A stretch of DNA of 64,000 bases from Streptosporangium sp. NBC_01755 (GCF_035917995.1 NZ_CP109131.1:4092001-4156000); one strand, 5' to 3'; shown: positions 50,127-58,927, counted from the stretch's first letter. Numbers and translations are program-made. Notes: generated by a model not told the origin, from the sequence alone.

Positions 50127-51944
50127 ATGAGCTGGCTCCTGATCGCGCTTCTCGGCGTGCCACTCGCCGGAGCAGGCGTGCTGCTCGTGCCGTCCGGGGC
50201 GGATGCGGCGGCAAGGGAGCGGCTACTAAGGGTGCACGGGCCGGCCGTCTCCGGGGTCACGTTCGTACTGTCGGTGGTGCTGGCCGCCACGTTCGACTAC
50301 GGTGACGCCGCCCGCGTGCAGTTCGTGACCGACCTGGCCTGGATCCCCGGTCTGGATCTCAGGTTCCACCTCGGCGTGGACGGGATCTCACTGCCACTGG
50401 TCGTGCTGACCACGCTGCTGACCTTCCTCTGCTTCGTCTACCTGTGCCGGGGTCGCGCCGACGGCCCCGGACAGCTGCTGGGACCCGGACGCGGCGGCAG
50501 TCGGCCGCGGGCACTGGTGTTCACGCTGCTCGTCCTCGAAGTGGGCATGATCGGCACGTTCCTCGCGCTCGACCTGCTGCTGTTCTTCGTGTTCTTCGAG
50601 GTCGTCCTCATCCCGATGTACTTCGTGATCGCCATCTGGGGAGGACGTGCCCGCCGGGCGGCGGCGATCAAGTTCATCCTCTACACCCTGCTGGGCTCGG
50701 TGGTCCTCCTGCTCGGTCTGCTGATCATCTGGTCGCAGACCGGCACCCTGGACATGACCGCTCTGGCCCGGGCGCGGGGAACGGGCATGTCCCGCTCGGT
50801 GCAGATCATCGCCTTCCTGGCCGTCGGCATCGGTTTCGCGGTCAAGACCCCGATGTGGCCGCTGCACACCTGGCTGCCCGACGCCCACACCGAGGCGCCC
50901 ACCGTCGGCTCGGTGCTTCTGGCGGGGGTGCTGCTCAAGATGGGCACGTACGGTTTCGCCAGAATCGCGATCCCGGTCCTGCCCGACGGGGCCGTCGCGA
51001 TGGCCCCCTGGCTCGGAGCCTTCGCGGTGATCGGCATCATCTACGGCTCGTTGGCCTGTCTGGCCCAGCGCGACCTCAAAAGGATGATCGCCTACTCCTC
51101 GGTCGGTCACATGGGCTTCGTGCTCCTGGGGTTCGCCACGCTGACCCCGGTCGGAATCAACGGCGCGCTGTTCGGCAACATCGCCCACGGCCTGATCACC
51201 GCCCTGCTGTTCTTCGTCGCCGGGGCGATCAAGGAGCGCTACGGCACCTGTGACATGCCCACCCTCGGTGGCGGCATGCTGACCCGCCTTCCCCACCTCG
51301 GTTCCCTGCTCACCTTCGCCTGCGTCGCCTCGCTCGGGCTGCCGGGACTGGCGGGCTTCTGGGGGGAGATGCTGGCCCTCCTCGGCGCCTTCGAACCGGC
51401 TGCGGGCCTGTCCGGCCCCCTCTATCTGGCCTTCATGGCTCTCGGAGGTCTCGGCACCGTGCTGACCGCCGCCTACTTCCTGCTCATGCTCTCGCGGGTC
51501 ACCCATGGCCGGAGCACGGAGACCGTCCACGTTCCGCTCCTCGCCGGGGCCACCGCGGGTGCTCTCCCCGCCACGGGCCCGACGGGAGCCGAGGACGATG
51601 CCGTCACGACCGAGGCGAGCGGGGAAAGCCCCGCCCTCCACCGGAAGGACGGCAGCACGGCCGAGGTGGGCGGAGAGAAACGCGCCGGCCACGAGGACGA
51701 TGCCCTCAGATCCAGGGGAGGCGGTGAGGAAGACCTCTCCGGGGCTGCGGCACCCGCCGGTGGGGGAGTCGCGCACCCGCCGGGAGCGGCGAGCGCGGGC
51801 AGGCCGCGGATGCCCGACGTCATGGGTTACGAGCTGGCCGCCTGGGTGCCGCTGATCGCGCTGATCCTGCTGTTCGGGCTCTGGCCCAAGGCGCTCCTCC
51901 TGCTCACCGATCCGGTGGTCCGGACCCTGGTGGGGGCACCGTGA
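50127..51944 (+). CDS. nuoM: NADH-quinone oxidoreductase subunit M with loop insertion
   Basis: The 605-residue protein is longer than typical NuoM (about 500). The core is normal: LDLRFHLGVDGISLPLVVLT, FFVFFEVVLIPMYFVIAIWG (conserved Glu), MWPLHTWLPDAHTEAPTVGS, LLKMGTYGFARI, RDLKRMIAYSSVGHMGFVLL and GNIAHGLITALLFFVAGAI. After about residue 460 a hydrophilic insertion of about 100 residues (Gly/Ala/Glu/Asp-rich) precedes the last helix (YELAAWVPLIALILLFGLWP). The stop overlaps nuoN. Confidence 0.94.
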   Translation: MSWLLIALLGVPLAGAGVLLVPSGADAAARERLLRVHGPAVSGVTFVLSVVLAATFDYGDAARVQFVTDLAWIPGLDLRFHLGVDGISLPLVVLTTLLTFLCFVYLCRGRADGPGQLLGPGRGGSRPRALVFTLLVLEVGMIGTFLALDLLLFFVFFEVVLIPMYFVIAIWGGRARRAAAIKFILYTLLGSVVLLLGLLIIWSQTGTLDMTALARARGTGMSRSVQIIAFLAVGIGFAVKTPMWPLHTWLPDAHTEAPTVGSVLLAGVLLKMGTYGFARIAIPVLPDGAVAMAPWLGAFAVIGIIYGSLACLAQRDLKRMIAYSSVGHMGFVLLGFATLTPVGINGALFGNIAHGLITALLFFVAGAIKERYGTCDMPTLGGGMLTRLPHLGSLLTFACVASLGLPGLAGFWGEMLALLGAFEPAAGLSGPLYLAFMALGGLGTVLTAAYFLLMLSRVTHGRSTETVHVPLLAGATAGALPATGPTGAEDDAVTTEASGESPALHRKDGSTAEVGGEKRAGHEDDALRSRGGGEEDLSGAAAPAGGGVAHPPGAASAGRPRMPDVMGYELAAWVPLIALILLFGLWPKALLLLTDPVVRTLVGAP

Positions 51945-53578
51945 TCCAGTCGATCGACTACTACGCGGTCGCGCCGCTGCTGATCCTCGCCCTCACCGCC
52001 GGGCTGGTGCTGCTTCTGGACGCCTTCCTGCCCCGCAGGCCGTACGTCCGGCCGGCACTCGGCGCGGTCACGCTGGCGGGGGTGATCGGTGCCCTGGCGG
52101 TGGTGGTCTCGCAGGCCCTGCGTACCGGCGGCCCGCTGAGAACCTTCTGCGTGCCGGAGGGACTGCGCGGCTCCCCGCACGCGGTGATCGACGCCATCGC
52201 CCCCCTGAGCACCGAGTCCACGGCGACCTCGGCCGCCGTGGCGCCGTGCTCGTTCGTGGTCGACGACTTCACGCTGGTCTTCGCGGGGCTCGCGCTGGTG
52301 GCCGGGATCGTCGTGGTGCTGCTGTCGGCGGCCGAGCTCTCCTTTGGGGACATCCCTGTCGGCGAGTGGTACTTCCTGCTGCTCTGCACGTTGGCGGGTG
52401 CCGTCGCGCTGCCGGCCTCCCGTGATCTGATCATGCTGGTGGTCGCGCTGGAGCTCGTCTCGCTGCCGGTGTTCGCGCTCACCGCGCTCAGGCGCTACGA
52501 CGGCCGGAGCTCCGAGGCGGCGGTCAAGCTCTTCCTGGTCTCCGTGGTCTCCACGGCGGTGATGCTCTTCGGGGTCTCCCTGCTGTACGGAACGACCGGG
52601 ACCGTCTACCTCGACCGGATCGCCCACGCTCTGCGACAGCGTGTTTCCGGTGAGCTCGGCCTGAGGCTCGTCCTGGACGGTGCCGACACCGCCTACGGCT
52701 CCTCACTGGAGATCGGCTACGACCTGCCCGCCGTGGTCACCGTGGCAGTGGTGCTGGTCCTCGCCGGTTTCGCCTTCAAGATCGCCGCAGTGCCGTTCCA
52801 TGCGTGGGCGGGCGACGTCTACCAGGGCGCGCCCATCCCCATCGCGGCACTTCTCTCCGTCATCTCCAAGGCGGCCGGGTTCGCCGGGCTGATCCTCATC
52901 CTGGTCGTCGCCCTGGGCAGTCAGGGCGCCACCTGGATCCCGCTGATCGCGATCATTGCCGCGCTCACCATGACCGTGGGCAACCTCCTGGCCATGCGCC
53001 AGCGCCACGCCGTGCGACTGCTCGCCTGGTCGTCCGTCGCCCAGTCGGGCTACATCCTTGCTCCCCTGGGCATCAGAAGCGACGAGGCGATGAACGCCTC
53101 GATCGCCTACCTGGTCTTCTACGCGGCGATGAACCTCGGGGCGTTCGCCGTGGTCACGCTGGTGTCGAGGCGCTCCGGCAGGGGAGAACTGGACGACTAC
53201 CGGGGCCTGGCGTTCCGGAACCCGGCGGCAGGGCTGGCGCTGGCCTTTTTCCTGATCTGCCTGGCGGGCCTGCCCCCGGGGCTGGCCGGGCTCTTCGCCA
53301 AGATCGTGGTGTTCCGGGAGATCCTCGGCGGCGGTGGCGGCGGCTGGCTGGCCGTGGTGATGGCGGTCAACACGGTCGCGGGCCTCTACTACTACATCGC
53401 CTGGGTGATACGGATCTTCACTCCGGCTGCCGAGGGCGCGGAAACGGCCGGTCGCGCCGCCGGGTGGATGCCCGCAAGTGTGGCGATCGCGGTGGCCGGG
53501 ATCGTCGCGGTCGCGTTCTCGGTCGCCCCCCAGTTGGTCTTCGATCTCATCCCCGGAGCACTCATCGCCGCCGGTTGA
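51941..53578 (+). CDS. nuoN: NADH-quinone oxidoreductase subunit N
   Basis: The 545-residue protein (GTG start overlapping nuoM) has about 14 helices, with LIMLVVALELVSLPVFALTA (conserved Glu), VKLFLVSVVSTAVMLFGVSL, FKIAAVPFHAWAGDVYQGAP, ISKAAGFAGLILILVVA and AVRLLAWSSVAQSGYILAPL (conserved Lys in the QRHAVRLLAWSS region replaced by Arg/His-rich sequence). It is the proximal antiporter-like subunit. It ends the nuo operon, 73 bp before htpX. Confidence 0.94.
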   Translation: MIQSIDYYAVAPLLILALTAGLVLLLDAFLPRRPYVRPALGAVTLAGVIGALAVVVSQALRTGGPLRTFCVPEGLRGSPHAVIDAIAPLSTESTATSAAVAPCSFVVDDFTLVFAGLALVAGIVVVLLSAAELSFGDIPVGEWYFLLLCTLAGAVALPASRDLIMLVVALELVSLPVFALTALRRYDGRSSEAAVKLFLVSVVSTAVMLFGVSLLYGTTGTVYLDRIAHALRQRVSGELGLRLVLDGADTAYGSSLEIGYDLPAVVTVAVVLVLAGFAFKIAAVPFHAWAGDVYQGAPIPIAALLSVISKAAGFAGLILILVVALGSQGATWIPLIAIIAALTMTVGNLLAMRQRHAVRLLAWSSVAQSGYILAPLGIRSDEAMNASIAYLVFYAAMNLGAFAVVTLVSRRSGRGELDDYRGLAFRNPAAGLALAFFLICLAGLPPGLAGLFAKIVVFREILGGGGGGWLAVVMAVNTVAGLYYYIAWVIRIFTPAAEGAETAGRAAGWMPASVAIAVAGIVAVAFSVAPQLVFDLIPGALIAAG

Positions 53579-53651
53579 ACCACCTGGGAACGTTCGGCCT
53601 GGCTGGAAACGTTGTCACAGGTGAATCGGCATCAACCGAAAGGGGGGTGTA

Positions 53652-54503
53652 GTGCACCACAACGGTCTGCGTACCGCGGTCCTTCTCGGCGCACTGTCCG
53701 CGGTGATCATCGCGGTGGGGGCGTGGGTCGGAGGCGGCGCAGGCGTGCAGATCGCGGTTCTGGTCGCGCTGGTGACCAACGGTGCCGCCTATTTCTTCTC
53801 CGACCGCATCGCGCTGTCGGCCATGCGTGCCCGGCCGGTGAGTGAGGTCGAGCAGCCGCTCCTCTACCGGATCGTGCGCGAGCTCTCCACGGAGGCTCGC
53901 CAGCCCATGCCCCGGCTCTACGTCTCGCCGACCATGCAGCCCAACGCCTTCGCGACGGGCCGCAACCCTCGTAACGCCGCTGTCTGCGTCACCTACGGGA
54001 TCACTCAGATGCTCGATGAGCGAGAGCTGCGCGGTGTCATCGGGCACGAGCTCTCCCACGTCTACAACCGCGACATCCTGATCTCCTCGGTGGCCGGAGC
54101 GCTCGCCACCATGATCACCTATCTCGGCTACGTCGGGTTGTTCTTCGGCGGCGGAGACGACGACGAGGGTCCCGGGTTCATCGGCGCACTCCTCATGATC
54201 GTGCTGGGCCCGGTCGCGGCCGGGATGATCCAGATGGCCATCTCCCGCTCCCGCGAATACCAGGCGGATGAGTCAGGGGCTCGGCTGACGGGTGATCCGC
54301 TGGCACTCGCCTCGGCACTGAGAAAGATCGAGATGGGCGCCCGCCGGCTGCCCCTCCCGGAGAACGGCCGGATCGCCTCCACCTCCCACTTGATGATCGC
54401 CAACCCCTTCCGCGGCGCTGGGATCGGCCGGATGTTCTCCACCCACCCGCCCACCGCCGAGCGCGTCGCCCGCCTGGAGCGCATGGCCGGGTACCGCCGC
54501 TGA
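53652..54503 (+). CDS. htpX: Membrane zinc metalloprotease HtpX (M48)
   Basis: The 283-residue protein has two N-terminal helices ([40 protein letters not shown]), the zinc motif [16 protein letters not shown] (HExxH), two further helices ([37 protein letters not shown]) and the third zinc ligand in [15 protein letters not shown] (ExxxD). HtpX degrades misfolded membrane proteins from the cytoplasmic side. The GTG start follows a GGGGGG run. Location after nuoN may link it to quality control of the respiratory membrane complex. Confidence 0.94.
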   Translation: MHHNGLRTAVLLGALSAVIIAVGAWVGGGAGVQIAVLVALVTNGAAYFFSDRIALSAMRARPVSEVEQPLLYRIVRELSTEARQPMPRLYVSPTMQPNAFATGRNPRNAAVCVTYGITQMLDERELRGVIGHELSHVYNRDILISSVAGALATMITYLGYVGLFFGGGDDDEGPGFIGALLMIVLGPVAAGMIQMAISRSREYQADESGARLTGDPLALASALRKIEMGARRLPLPENGRIASTSHLMIANPFRGAGIGRMFSTHPPTAERVARLERMAGYRR

Positions 54504-54540
54504 CCGCTTGGCGCGAGAGCCTCCGGCAGGTTGCCGCCGC

Positions 54541-54566
54541 TGACCCCGCCGCATGAGGCGGGGTCA
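54541..54566. terminator. Bidirectional terminator between htpX and the propeller protein
   Basis: A perfect 10-bp stem (TGACCCCGCC with GGCGGGGTCA) encloses the loop GCATGA. It lies 37 bp after htpX and includes the stop codon of the convergent gene at 54564-54566, so it can serve both transcripts. Confidence 0.85.
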
Positions 54567-55487
54567 GGGGGTCAGGCCGGTGATGATCGGGTTGTGGACG
54601 GATCCGGGCACGATGAAGCCGCCGATCCGCTCCGTCCGGCCTGACTCCGGGTCGACCCGGTACCAGGTGTAGCGGGTGCCTCCCCCTCTCCTTAACCTGC
54701 GCGGGGTGACCGTCTGCAGGTCAAGGTGGCCCTTGCCGTTCCAACGCAGCCTGGTAGGGGTCCTGCCACGGGGCACGGCGATGGGACCGGGCCTCAGCGC
54801 ACTGCCCGCGGACACGTCCCACAGGCCGATCCCCGTGTCACGCGCCGTGAAATGGGCGACGGTCTCCCCGCCGGGACCGAGCGCGCCTCCCGCCGGGACG
54901 CGTCCCCACTCGGCGAAGGGCGACATCGAGTAGATCCCCGCCTGGAACGAGTCATCCACCACCAGCACGAACCTCGTGTCGGGGCTGAAACTCCAGGGCC
55001 GTAGCCCCGGCGGCACCGGGACGCTCTCGCCGCTGTACGTGTCCAGGATCCGGTGCCCCCGCCTGATGCCCAGCACCGCGTACCGCCCGCCGGGAGAGAG
55101 TTCGATCCGCGCCGCGCGCATGGCGCGCGACCATCTCACGCCGGGCACCGTGCGTGTCTCGCCGGTCGCCATCTCCCGCACCACCAGCGCCCCGTCGCCG
55201 AGCTGAAAGTAGGTGACATACCTGCCGTTGGGGGACAGGGCCAGCGGAGCACGTTGCCTACCCCTGGAGAACACCCGGGCGTCGGTGAGGCTGACCACCC
55301 TGCCGCCGCGTACCCAGAGCTTCCACGGAGCACAGACGCACCCGTCGAGCCCCGCGTACCGGACCGGAGACCTCGCGTCTCCGGCCTGGGCCGGGATGCC
55401 CGTTCCCATGACCAGGACGACCAGGCCGACGCAAACACTCAAGCGGCGGAACAACCCCACTGAGGACCCCCCGAGTCTTCCGGACAT
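54564..55487 (-). CDS. Secreted WD40/TolB-like beta-propeller protein
   Basis: From ATG 55487 the product is 307 residues; an upstream start at 55532 adds 15. The signal peptide is FRRLSVCVGLVVLVMGTG ending IPAQAGDA. The mature part has repeated blade motifs such as APLALSPNGRYVTYFQLG, RIELSPGGRYAVLGIRRGHR, RPWSFSPDTRFVLVVDD and LGPGGETVAHFTARD, i.e. SPDGRY-type propeller blades. It is probably extracellular and may bind peptide or sugar ligands. Two Cys near the mature N-terminus (DGCVCAPW) could form a disulfide. Function unknown. Confidence 0.78.
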   Translation of the reverse strand: MSGRLGGSSVGLFRRLSVCVGLVVLVMGTGIPAQAGDARSPVRYAGLDGCVCAPWKLWVRGGRVVSLTDARVFSRGRQRAPLALSPNGRYVTYFQLGDGALVVREMATGETRTVPGVRWSRAMRAARIELSPGGRYAVLGIRRGHRILDTYSGESVPVPPGLRPWSFSPDTRFVLVVDDSFQAGIYSMSPFAEWGRVPAGGALGPGGETVAHFTARDTGIGLWDVSAGSALRPGPIAVPRGRTPTRLRWNGKGHLDLQTVTPRRLRRGGGTRYTWYRVDPESGRTERIGGFIVPGSVHNPIITGLTP

Positions 55488-55648
55488 CCGGGGGGCGTCC
55501 GCTACGTACGGGCTACTGTACGCCTCGGCCAAGGCCGACCGGCGGTGCCGCCATGGGTGTCATCCGACCTCGGAGAAAGACCGGAAACCTCATCGGACCA
55601 GGGCGAAAGGACCGGCCCTCGGGGGCTGGTCCGGATGAGGCGGTGGTC

Positions 55649-56224
55649 TCAGGAGTGCTGGGTGACCGGGTCGGTCTCCTCGGAGGAGAGACCGGGGATG
55701 CCGTCGATGCTCTCGCGATTCTTCGTCGCCCGGTAGGCACGTTTCTCCTGGACATCCTTGCGGCCCGCCCACTCGTCCAGCAGCGTCCGGTCACTGTCGA
55801 AGGACATGAACGGCACGGAGAAGCCGCAGGAGTCGGCGATGCGGTCGCAGTCGACGACGATGATCGATCGCACGCCCGGGTGCGGACCGAAGTTCCTGAT
55901 CAGTGTGGCGAAGTCAGGGTTCTCCGGTACGACGACCCGGCCGGTGCCGTACAGGCGAAGAATGTTGGGAGGGCCGGAGAAGGCACAGAACATGACCGTG
56001 ATCCGGCCGTTCTGGCGGAGGTGGGAGATGGTCTCCACCCCGCTGCCGTCCAGGTCAAGGTAGGCGATGGTGGTGTCGTCGAGAACGGCGAAGGTGTCGG
56101 CGTATCCCTTGGGGGACATGTTGACGTGACCGCCCTGCTCGGGAGCCGTCGCCACGAAATAGACCGGCTGCGCTCCGATGAACTCGCGTAGCCGGTCATT
56201 GATCCTGTCGTGAATTTTCCCCAT
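55649..56224 (-). CDS. Pyridoxamine 5'-phosphate oxidase-fold (FMN-binding) protein
   Basis: From ATG 56224 the product is 191 residues. The split-barrel fold shows RLREFIGAQPVYFVATAPEQ, HVNMSPKGYADTFAVLDDTT (the N-M-S-P-K-G motif of the pyridoxamine-oxidase family), IAYLDLDGSGVETISHLRQN and RITVMFCAFSGPPNILRLYG, then GVRSIIVVDCDRIADSCGFS, typical of this actinobacterial subgroup. It likely binds FMN or F420; the substrate is unknown. No clear ribosome-binding site precedes 56224; further in-frame starts up to 56344 give unrelated extensions. Confidence 0.85.
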   Translation of the reverse strand: MGKIHDRINDRLREFIGAQPVYFVATAPEQGGHVNMSPKGYADTFAVLDDTTIAYLDLDGSGVETISHLRQNGRITVMFCAFSGPPNILRLYGTGRVVVPENPDFATLIRNFGPHPGVRSIIVVDCDRIADSCGFSVPFMSFDSDRTLLDEWAGRKDVQEKRAYRATKNRESIDGIPGLSSEETDPVTQHS

Positions 56225-56535
56225 AAAAGGACGATAATTCACCGTTACTCGCCGGGCAGCCAGCAGACCCACACGTTCTTCCTGAGGCCGAAGGAATCCC
56301 GCTTGCGGGGTGGTCCCGGTCCCGGCGTTCAGCGTCCGCTTCACGGCGGAGCCCAGCTCGCAGCCCAGCTCGCGTCCTGGTCGCTGTGGCTGGTCCAGAG
56401 AGTGGCTGTGGCTGGTTCAGAGAGTGGCTGTGGCTGGTCCAGAGAGTGGCTGTGGCTGGTCCAGAGAGTGAGCGAGCCGGCCGTGTCCCAAGGAGCCGGC
56501 GAAAGGTCCGGGGAGGCGGCCGCGCCGTGGGGTCG
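56225..56535. other. Intergenic stretch with repeats
   Basis: No gene is seen between the pyridoxamine-oxidase-like gene and the TetR fragment. It contains the 22-bp tandem array (56383-56470) and an 11-bp duplication (GCCCAGCTCGC) near 56351-56372. Confidence 0.6.
56383..56470. repeat. 22-bp tandem array, four copies, downstream of the TetR fragment
   Basis: Four 22-bp units (GCTGTGGCTGGTCCAGAGAG then TG) run from 56383 to 56470 with one substitution. On the minus strand they lie about 65 bp beyond the stop codon of the TetR fragment. Confidence 0.93.
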
Positions 56536-56844
56536 TCAGGGAACCTCTTCCGGCCGGGTGGCCAGGGCGCGCAGCCGGGTGCGGATCCCGGCTCGCGAGC
56601 GCTGGTACGCCGAGGTGTCGTCGAGCAGCAGCGCGGCCGAGTTCGCCGCGGTGGCGAGCGCGTCGAGCTCGAACGCCGGCTGGGCCGGATCGACATCCGC
56701 GTCGAGCTGGCCGAGCTGCTGGGCGTCCCGGATGGTCTGCTCGTACAGGCGCAGCCAGTCGCGGCGCGCCTGGGCCAGCAGATCGCGGAGACCATCAGAC
56801 GGCTTGGCCGTCACCTCGCCACCGGCTGACCGGCTCTGGGCCAC
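56536..56844 (-). pseudogene. TetR regulator C-terminal fragment
   Basis: The 102-residue frame matches only the ligand-binding end of a TetR protein: LRDLLAQARRDWLRLYEQTI, DAQQLGQLDADVDPAQPAFE and LDALATAANSAALLLDD, then AYQRSRAGIRTRLRAL. The N-terminal HTH is missing and no continuation in another frame was found upstream. I read it as a remnant of a regulator whose 5' part has been deleted. It could still be translated from ATG 56844. Confidence 0.65.
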
Positions 56845-56932
56845 TCAAGCCTCATGATCGCTTTGAACGCGTCCGGAGGAGAGCGGCCCGAAGCGCCTGC
56901 CGTCGACTCCGCACTCGGCAGTGCGCATCCGA

Positions 56933-57006
56933 GAGTGGAGGGCGGTAACCGTGCGAGTCACAACTCCGCGAGTGGAGGGCGGTAACTGTGCGAGTCACAG
57001 CTCCGC
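56933..57006. repeat. 37-bp tandem duplication next to yajQ
   Basis: Two 37-bp copies (56933-56969 and 56970-57006), each beginning GAGTGGAGGGCGGTAAC, differ at two positions. They end 12 bp from the stop codon of the minus-strand yajQ gene. Confidence 0.92.
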
Positions 57007-57018
57007 CCGGCCCTCGGT

Positions 57019-57513
57019 CTATCGGTAGTTGGTGAACTGGAGGGCGACCTCCAGGTCCTTGCCCTTGAGAAGGGCGATGACCTCCTGCAGCTCGTCCCTC
57101 TTCTTGGAGCTCACTCGCAGTTCCTCGCCCTGGATCTGGGCCTTGACCCCCTTGGGCCCCTCATCCCGGATGATCTTCGAGATCTTCTTGGCCTGCTCCT
57201 GGTCGATACCCTCCTTGAGGGTGACCAGAAGGCGATACTCCTTGCCGGACAGCTTGGGCTCGTCCGCGTCCAGAATCTTCAGGGACAGGCCACGCTTGAT
57301 CAGCTTGTCCTTGAACACGTCGAGGACCGCGTTGGCGCGCTCCTCGCTGTTGGCCCTGATTTCGACGGCCTTCTGGCCACCCGACCAGGCGATCGTCGCG
57401 CCGGTCCCCTTGAAGTCAAATCGGTGCCCGACCTCCTTGACCGTCTGGTTCAGCGCGTTGTCGGCCTCCTGATGGTCGATCTTGCTAACGATGTCGAACG
57501 ATGAATCCGCCAA
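57019..57513 (-). CDS. yajQ: YajQ family nucleotide-binding protein
   Basis: The 164-residue product matches YajQ throughout: [60 protein letters not shown] and [20 protein letters not shown], then [20 protein letters not shown]. Two ferredoxin-like halves bind nucleotides; some members bind cyclic di-GMP. Cytoplasmic, usually a single-gene transcript, as here. Confidence 0.95.
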   Translation of the reverse strand: MADSSFDIVSKIDHQEADNALNQTVKEVGHRFDFKGTGATIAWSGGQKAVEIRANSEERANAVLDVFKDKLIKRGLSLKILDADEPKLSGKEYRLLVTLKEGIDQEQAKKISKIIRDEGPKGVKAQIQGEELRVSSKKRDELQEVIALLKGKDLEVALQFTNYR

Positions 57514-57984
57514 AGCCCAATCCCCTCTGAACTGCTGGAACTATCAGTCGCTGCCCGGCTCCCGCATATCACGCCCGCGAACCGCGGCGGCGTCCGCGAG
57601 CCGGTTCGGTAGACGCGTACGTAACGGATCAGCCTAGCCAGCATCTCCCGCCAATGCTGGGGCGGCAGTGTGTCCCGCCTCGCCCTCAGCGTGTCGCCTC
57701 ACCCCGCCGTCCTGGCCCGTCATCCCACTCCGCGGACAGCCCTCCCTCAGGTCACCCCCGGCCCACCCGCCTCACCCGCCCGCTACCTGCCGTCGAACCC
57801 CCTATCACGCCCGTATCGTGATGTCCCTCCTGTCCATCCCTTCCCGCTCAAGGCCGGCGCGAGCGACAACACCTGCCCCAAAAGTCCCAGTGTGCCCATC
57901 TATCGGCGGGTGCCCTCTGCGGATGTCACGTCACCCCTGGAAGTCCGCTATTCTTTTCCTGTCGCCGCGGTACGCGGAGGACGC
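57514..57984. other. Intergenic region between yajQ and tRNA-Tyr
   Basis: About 470 bp without a supportable gene. Open frames here are Pro/Ser/Arg-rich and one runs straight through the tRNA. A TATTCT (about 57948) upstream of the tRNA could be its -10 element, which is weak evidence. Confidence 0.5.
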
Positions 57985-58066
57985 GGCAGGTTGCCCGAGT
58001 GGTCAAAGGGAGCGGTCTGTAAAACCGTCGGCTCAGCCTACGCAGGTTCAAGTCCTGCACCTGCCA
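57985..58066 (+). tRNA. tRNA-Tyr (GTA anticodon)
   Basis: A 7-bp acceptor stem (GGCAGGT with ACCTGCC) with discriminator A is followed by a D arm (CCC...GGG), an anticodon loop CTGTAAA giving GTA, a long variable arm typical of bacterial tRNA-Tyr, and a T arm GCAGG-TTCAAGT-CCTGC. CCA is not encoded. A terminator hairpin follows. Confidence 0.95.
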
Positions 58067-58078
58067 CACCAGCAGAAA

Positions 58079-58119
58079 CAGCCCCCTCACCAGCGGAAAC
58101 GCGGTGAGGGGGCTGTTCT
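58079..58119 (+). terminator. Terminator after tRNA-Tyr
   Basis: A perfect 13-bp stem (CAGCCCCCTCACC with GGTGAGGGGGCTG) with an 11-base loop is followed by TTCT. Confidence 0.9.
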
Positions 58120-58189
58120 CGTATGTCCGGCTGTCCATGGTCGTCAACGGGCATCTACGGGGCGCTGTGCCGAATACGTGCCCAGGTTT

Positions 58190-58375
58190 TCAGGGCTTGC
58201 TAGCGTCCCAGATTCGGCGCGTGGCCTCGCCCTGCTGGCCATGGATGCACTTGGCGTAGACCCGCAGCAGGACATCCACACTGTGCCCCGCCCACTCGGC
58301 GACCTGGGGAGCCGGGACGCCGGCATTGAGCCACGTGGACACGGCCGCGTGCCGAAGCGTGTACGGCACATCCAT
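58190..58375 (-). pseudogene. Tyrosine integrase C-terminal remnant beside tRNA-Tyr
   Basis: The 61-residue frame carries the end of a phage-type tyrosine recombinase: PYTLRHAAVSTWLNAGVPAP, then QVAEWAGHSVDVLLRVYAKC, i.e. the LRH region, the G-H motif and the nucleophile Tyr. The N-terminal two thirds are missing; upstream sequence at about 58380 switches directly to a truncated HAD gene on the other strand. Position just downstream of a tRNA gene is typical of an integrated element whose integrase faces the attachment site. Confidence 0.8.
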
Positions 58376-58380
58376 CAGCG

Positions 58381-58926
58381 GTGAGGCTGCCTCAGGTTGC
58401 CGGGGTGAACCTGCCCCAGAGCGTGCAGGAGGAGGACGATCCGATGGAGATCTTCCGCTTCAGCGCGGATCTCGGCAGGGACCTCAACCATGCGACGCTC
58501 AACGCGCTGACTGATCTGGAAGTCGAAGCAGCGGCGAACGCACGGCTGACGCCGGGGGCTGCCGATCTCATTCGGCGATCGAGGGAGGAAAACAAGTCGG
58601 TTGCGGCGGCCAGCAACAACTCGGTAGCCGCTATCACCGCATTCTTGGAGGCGCACGGCCTTCTAACGGCCGTTGATCTCATCTCGGCCCGGATGGACCC
58701 CGATCCGGGGCTTATGAAGCCGAGCCCTTATCTCGTCCGGCAAGCCCTCGACCAGCTCGGCGCGGATGCAGCGCTCTCGCTCCTAATCGGTGACTCGGTT
58801 ACCGACATGCAGGCGTCCAAGAGCGCGGGCATTACCACCGTGGGTTACGCCAACAAGTTGGGTAAGGCGGATCGACTAGTGCTCCGGCCCTCAATGGAGG
58901 GCGCGAATGCGCGGCCGAAAGACTGA
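58381..58926 (+). pseudogene. HAD-family hydrolase, truncated at both ends
   Basis: The frame (181 residues from GTG 58381; ATG 58444 has AGGAGGAGG upstream) retains the C-terminal HAD motifs: VAAASNNSVAAITAFLEAHG (motif II Ser/Asn), LMKPSPYLVRQAL (motif III Lys) and SLLIGDSVTDMQASKSAGI (motif IV). The first part (LPQSVQEEDDPMEIFRF) reads like the middle of a HAD protein, and motif I (DxDxT) is absent. The 3' end diverges after GYANK and stops exactly where the IS1380 element begins. Inactive unless complemented. Confidence 0.75.
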
Positions 58927-58927
58927 G

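Noticed and set aside
57668-58107. Open frames running through tRNA-Tyr
   Set aside because: They read through a clear tRNA and its terminator and have no protein-like features.
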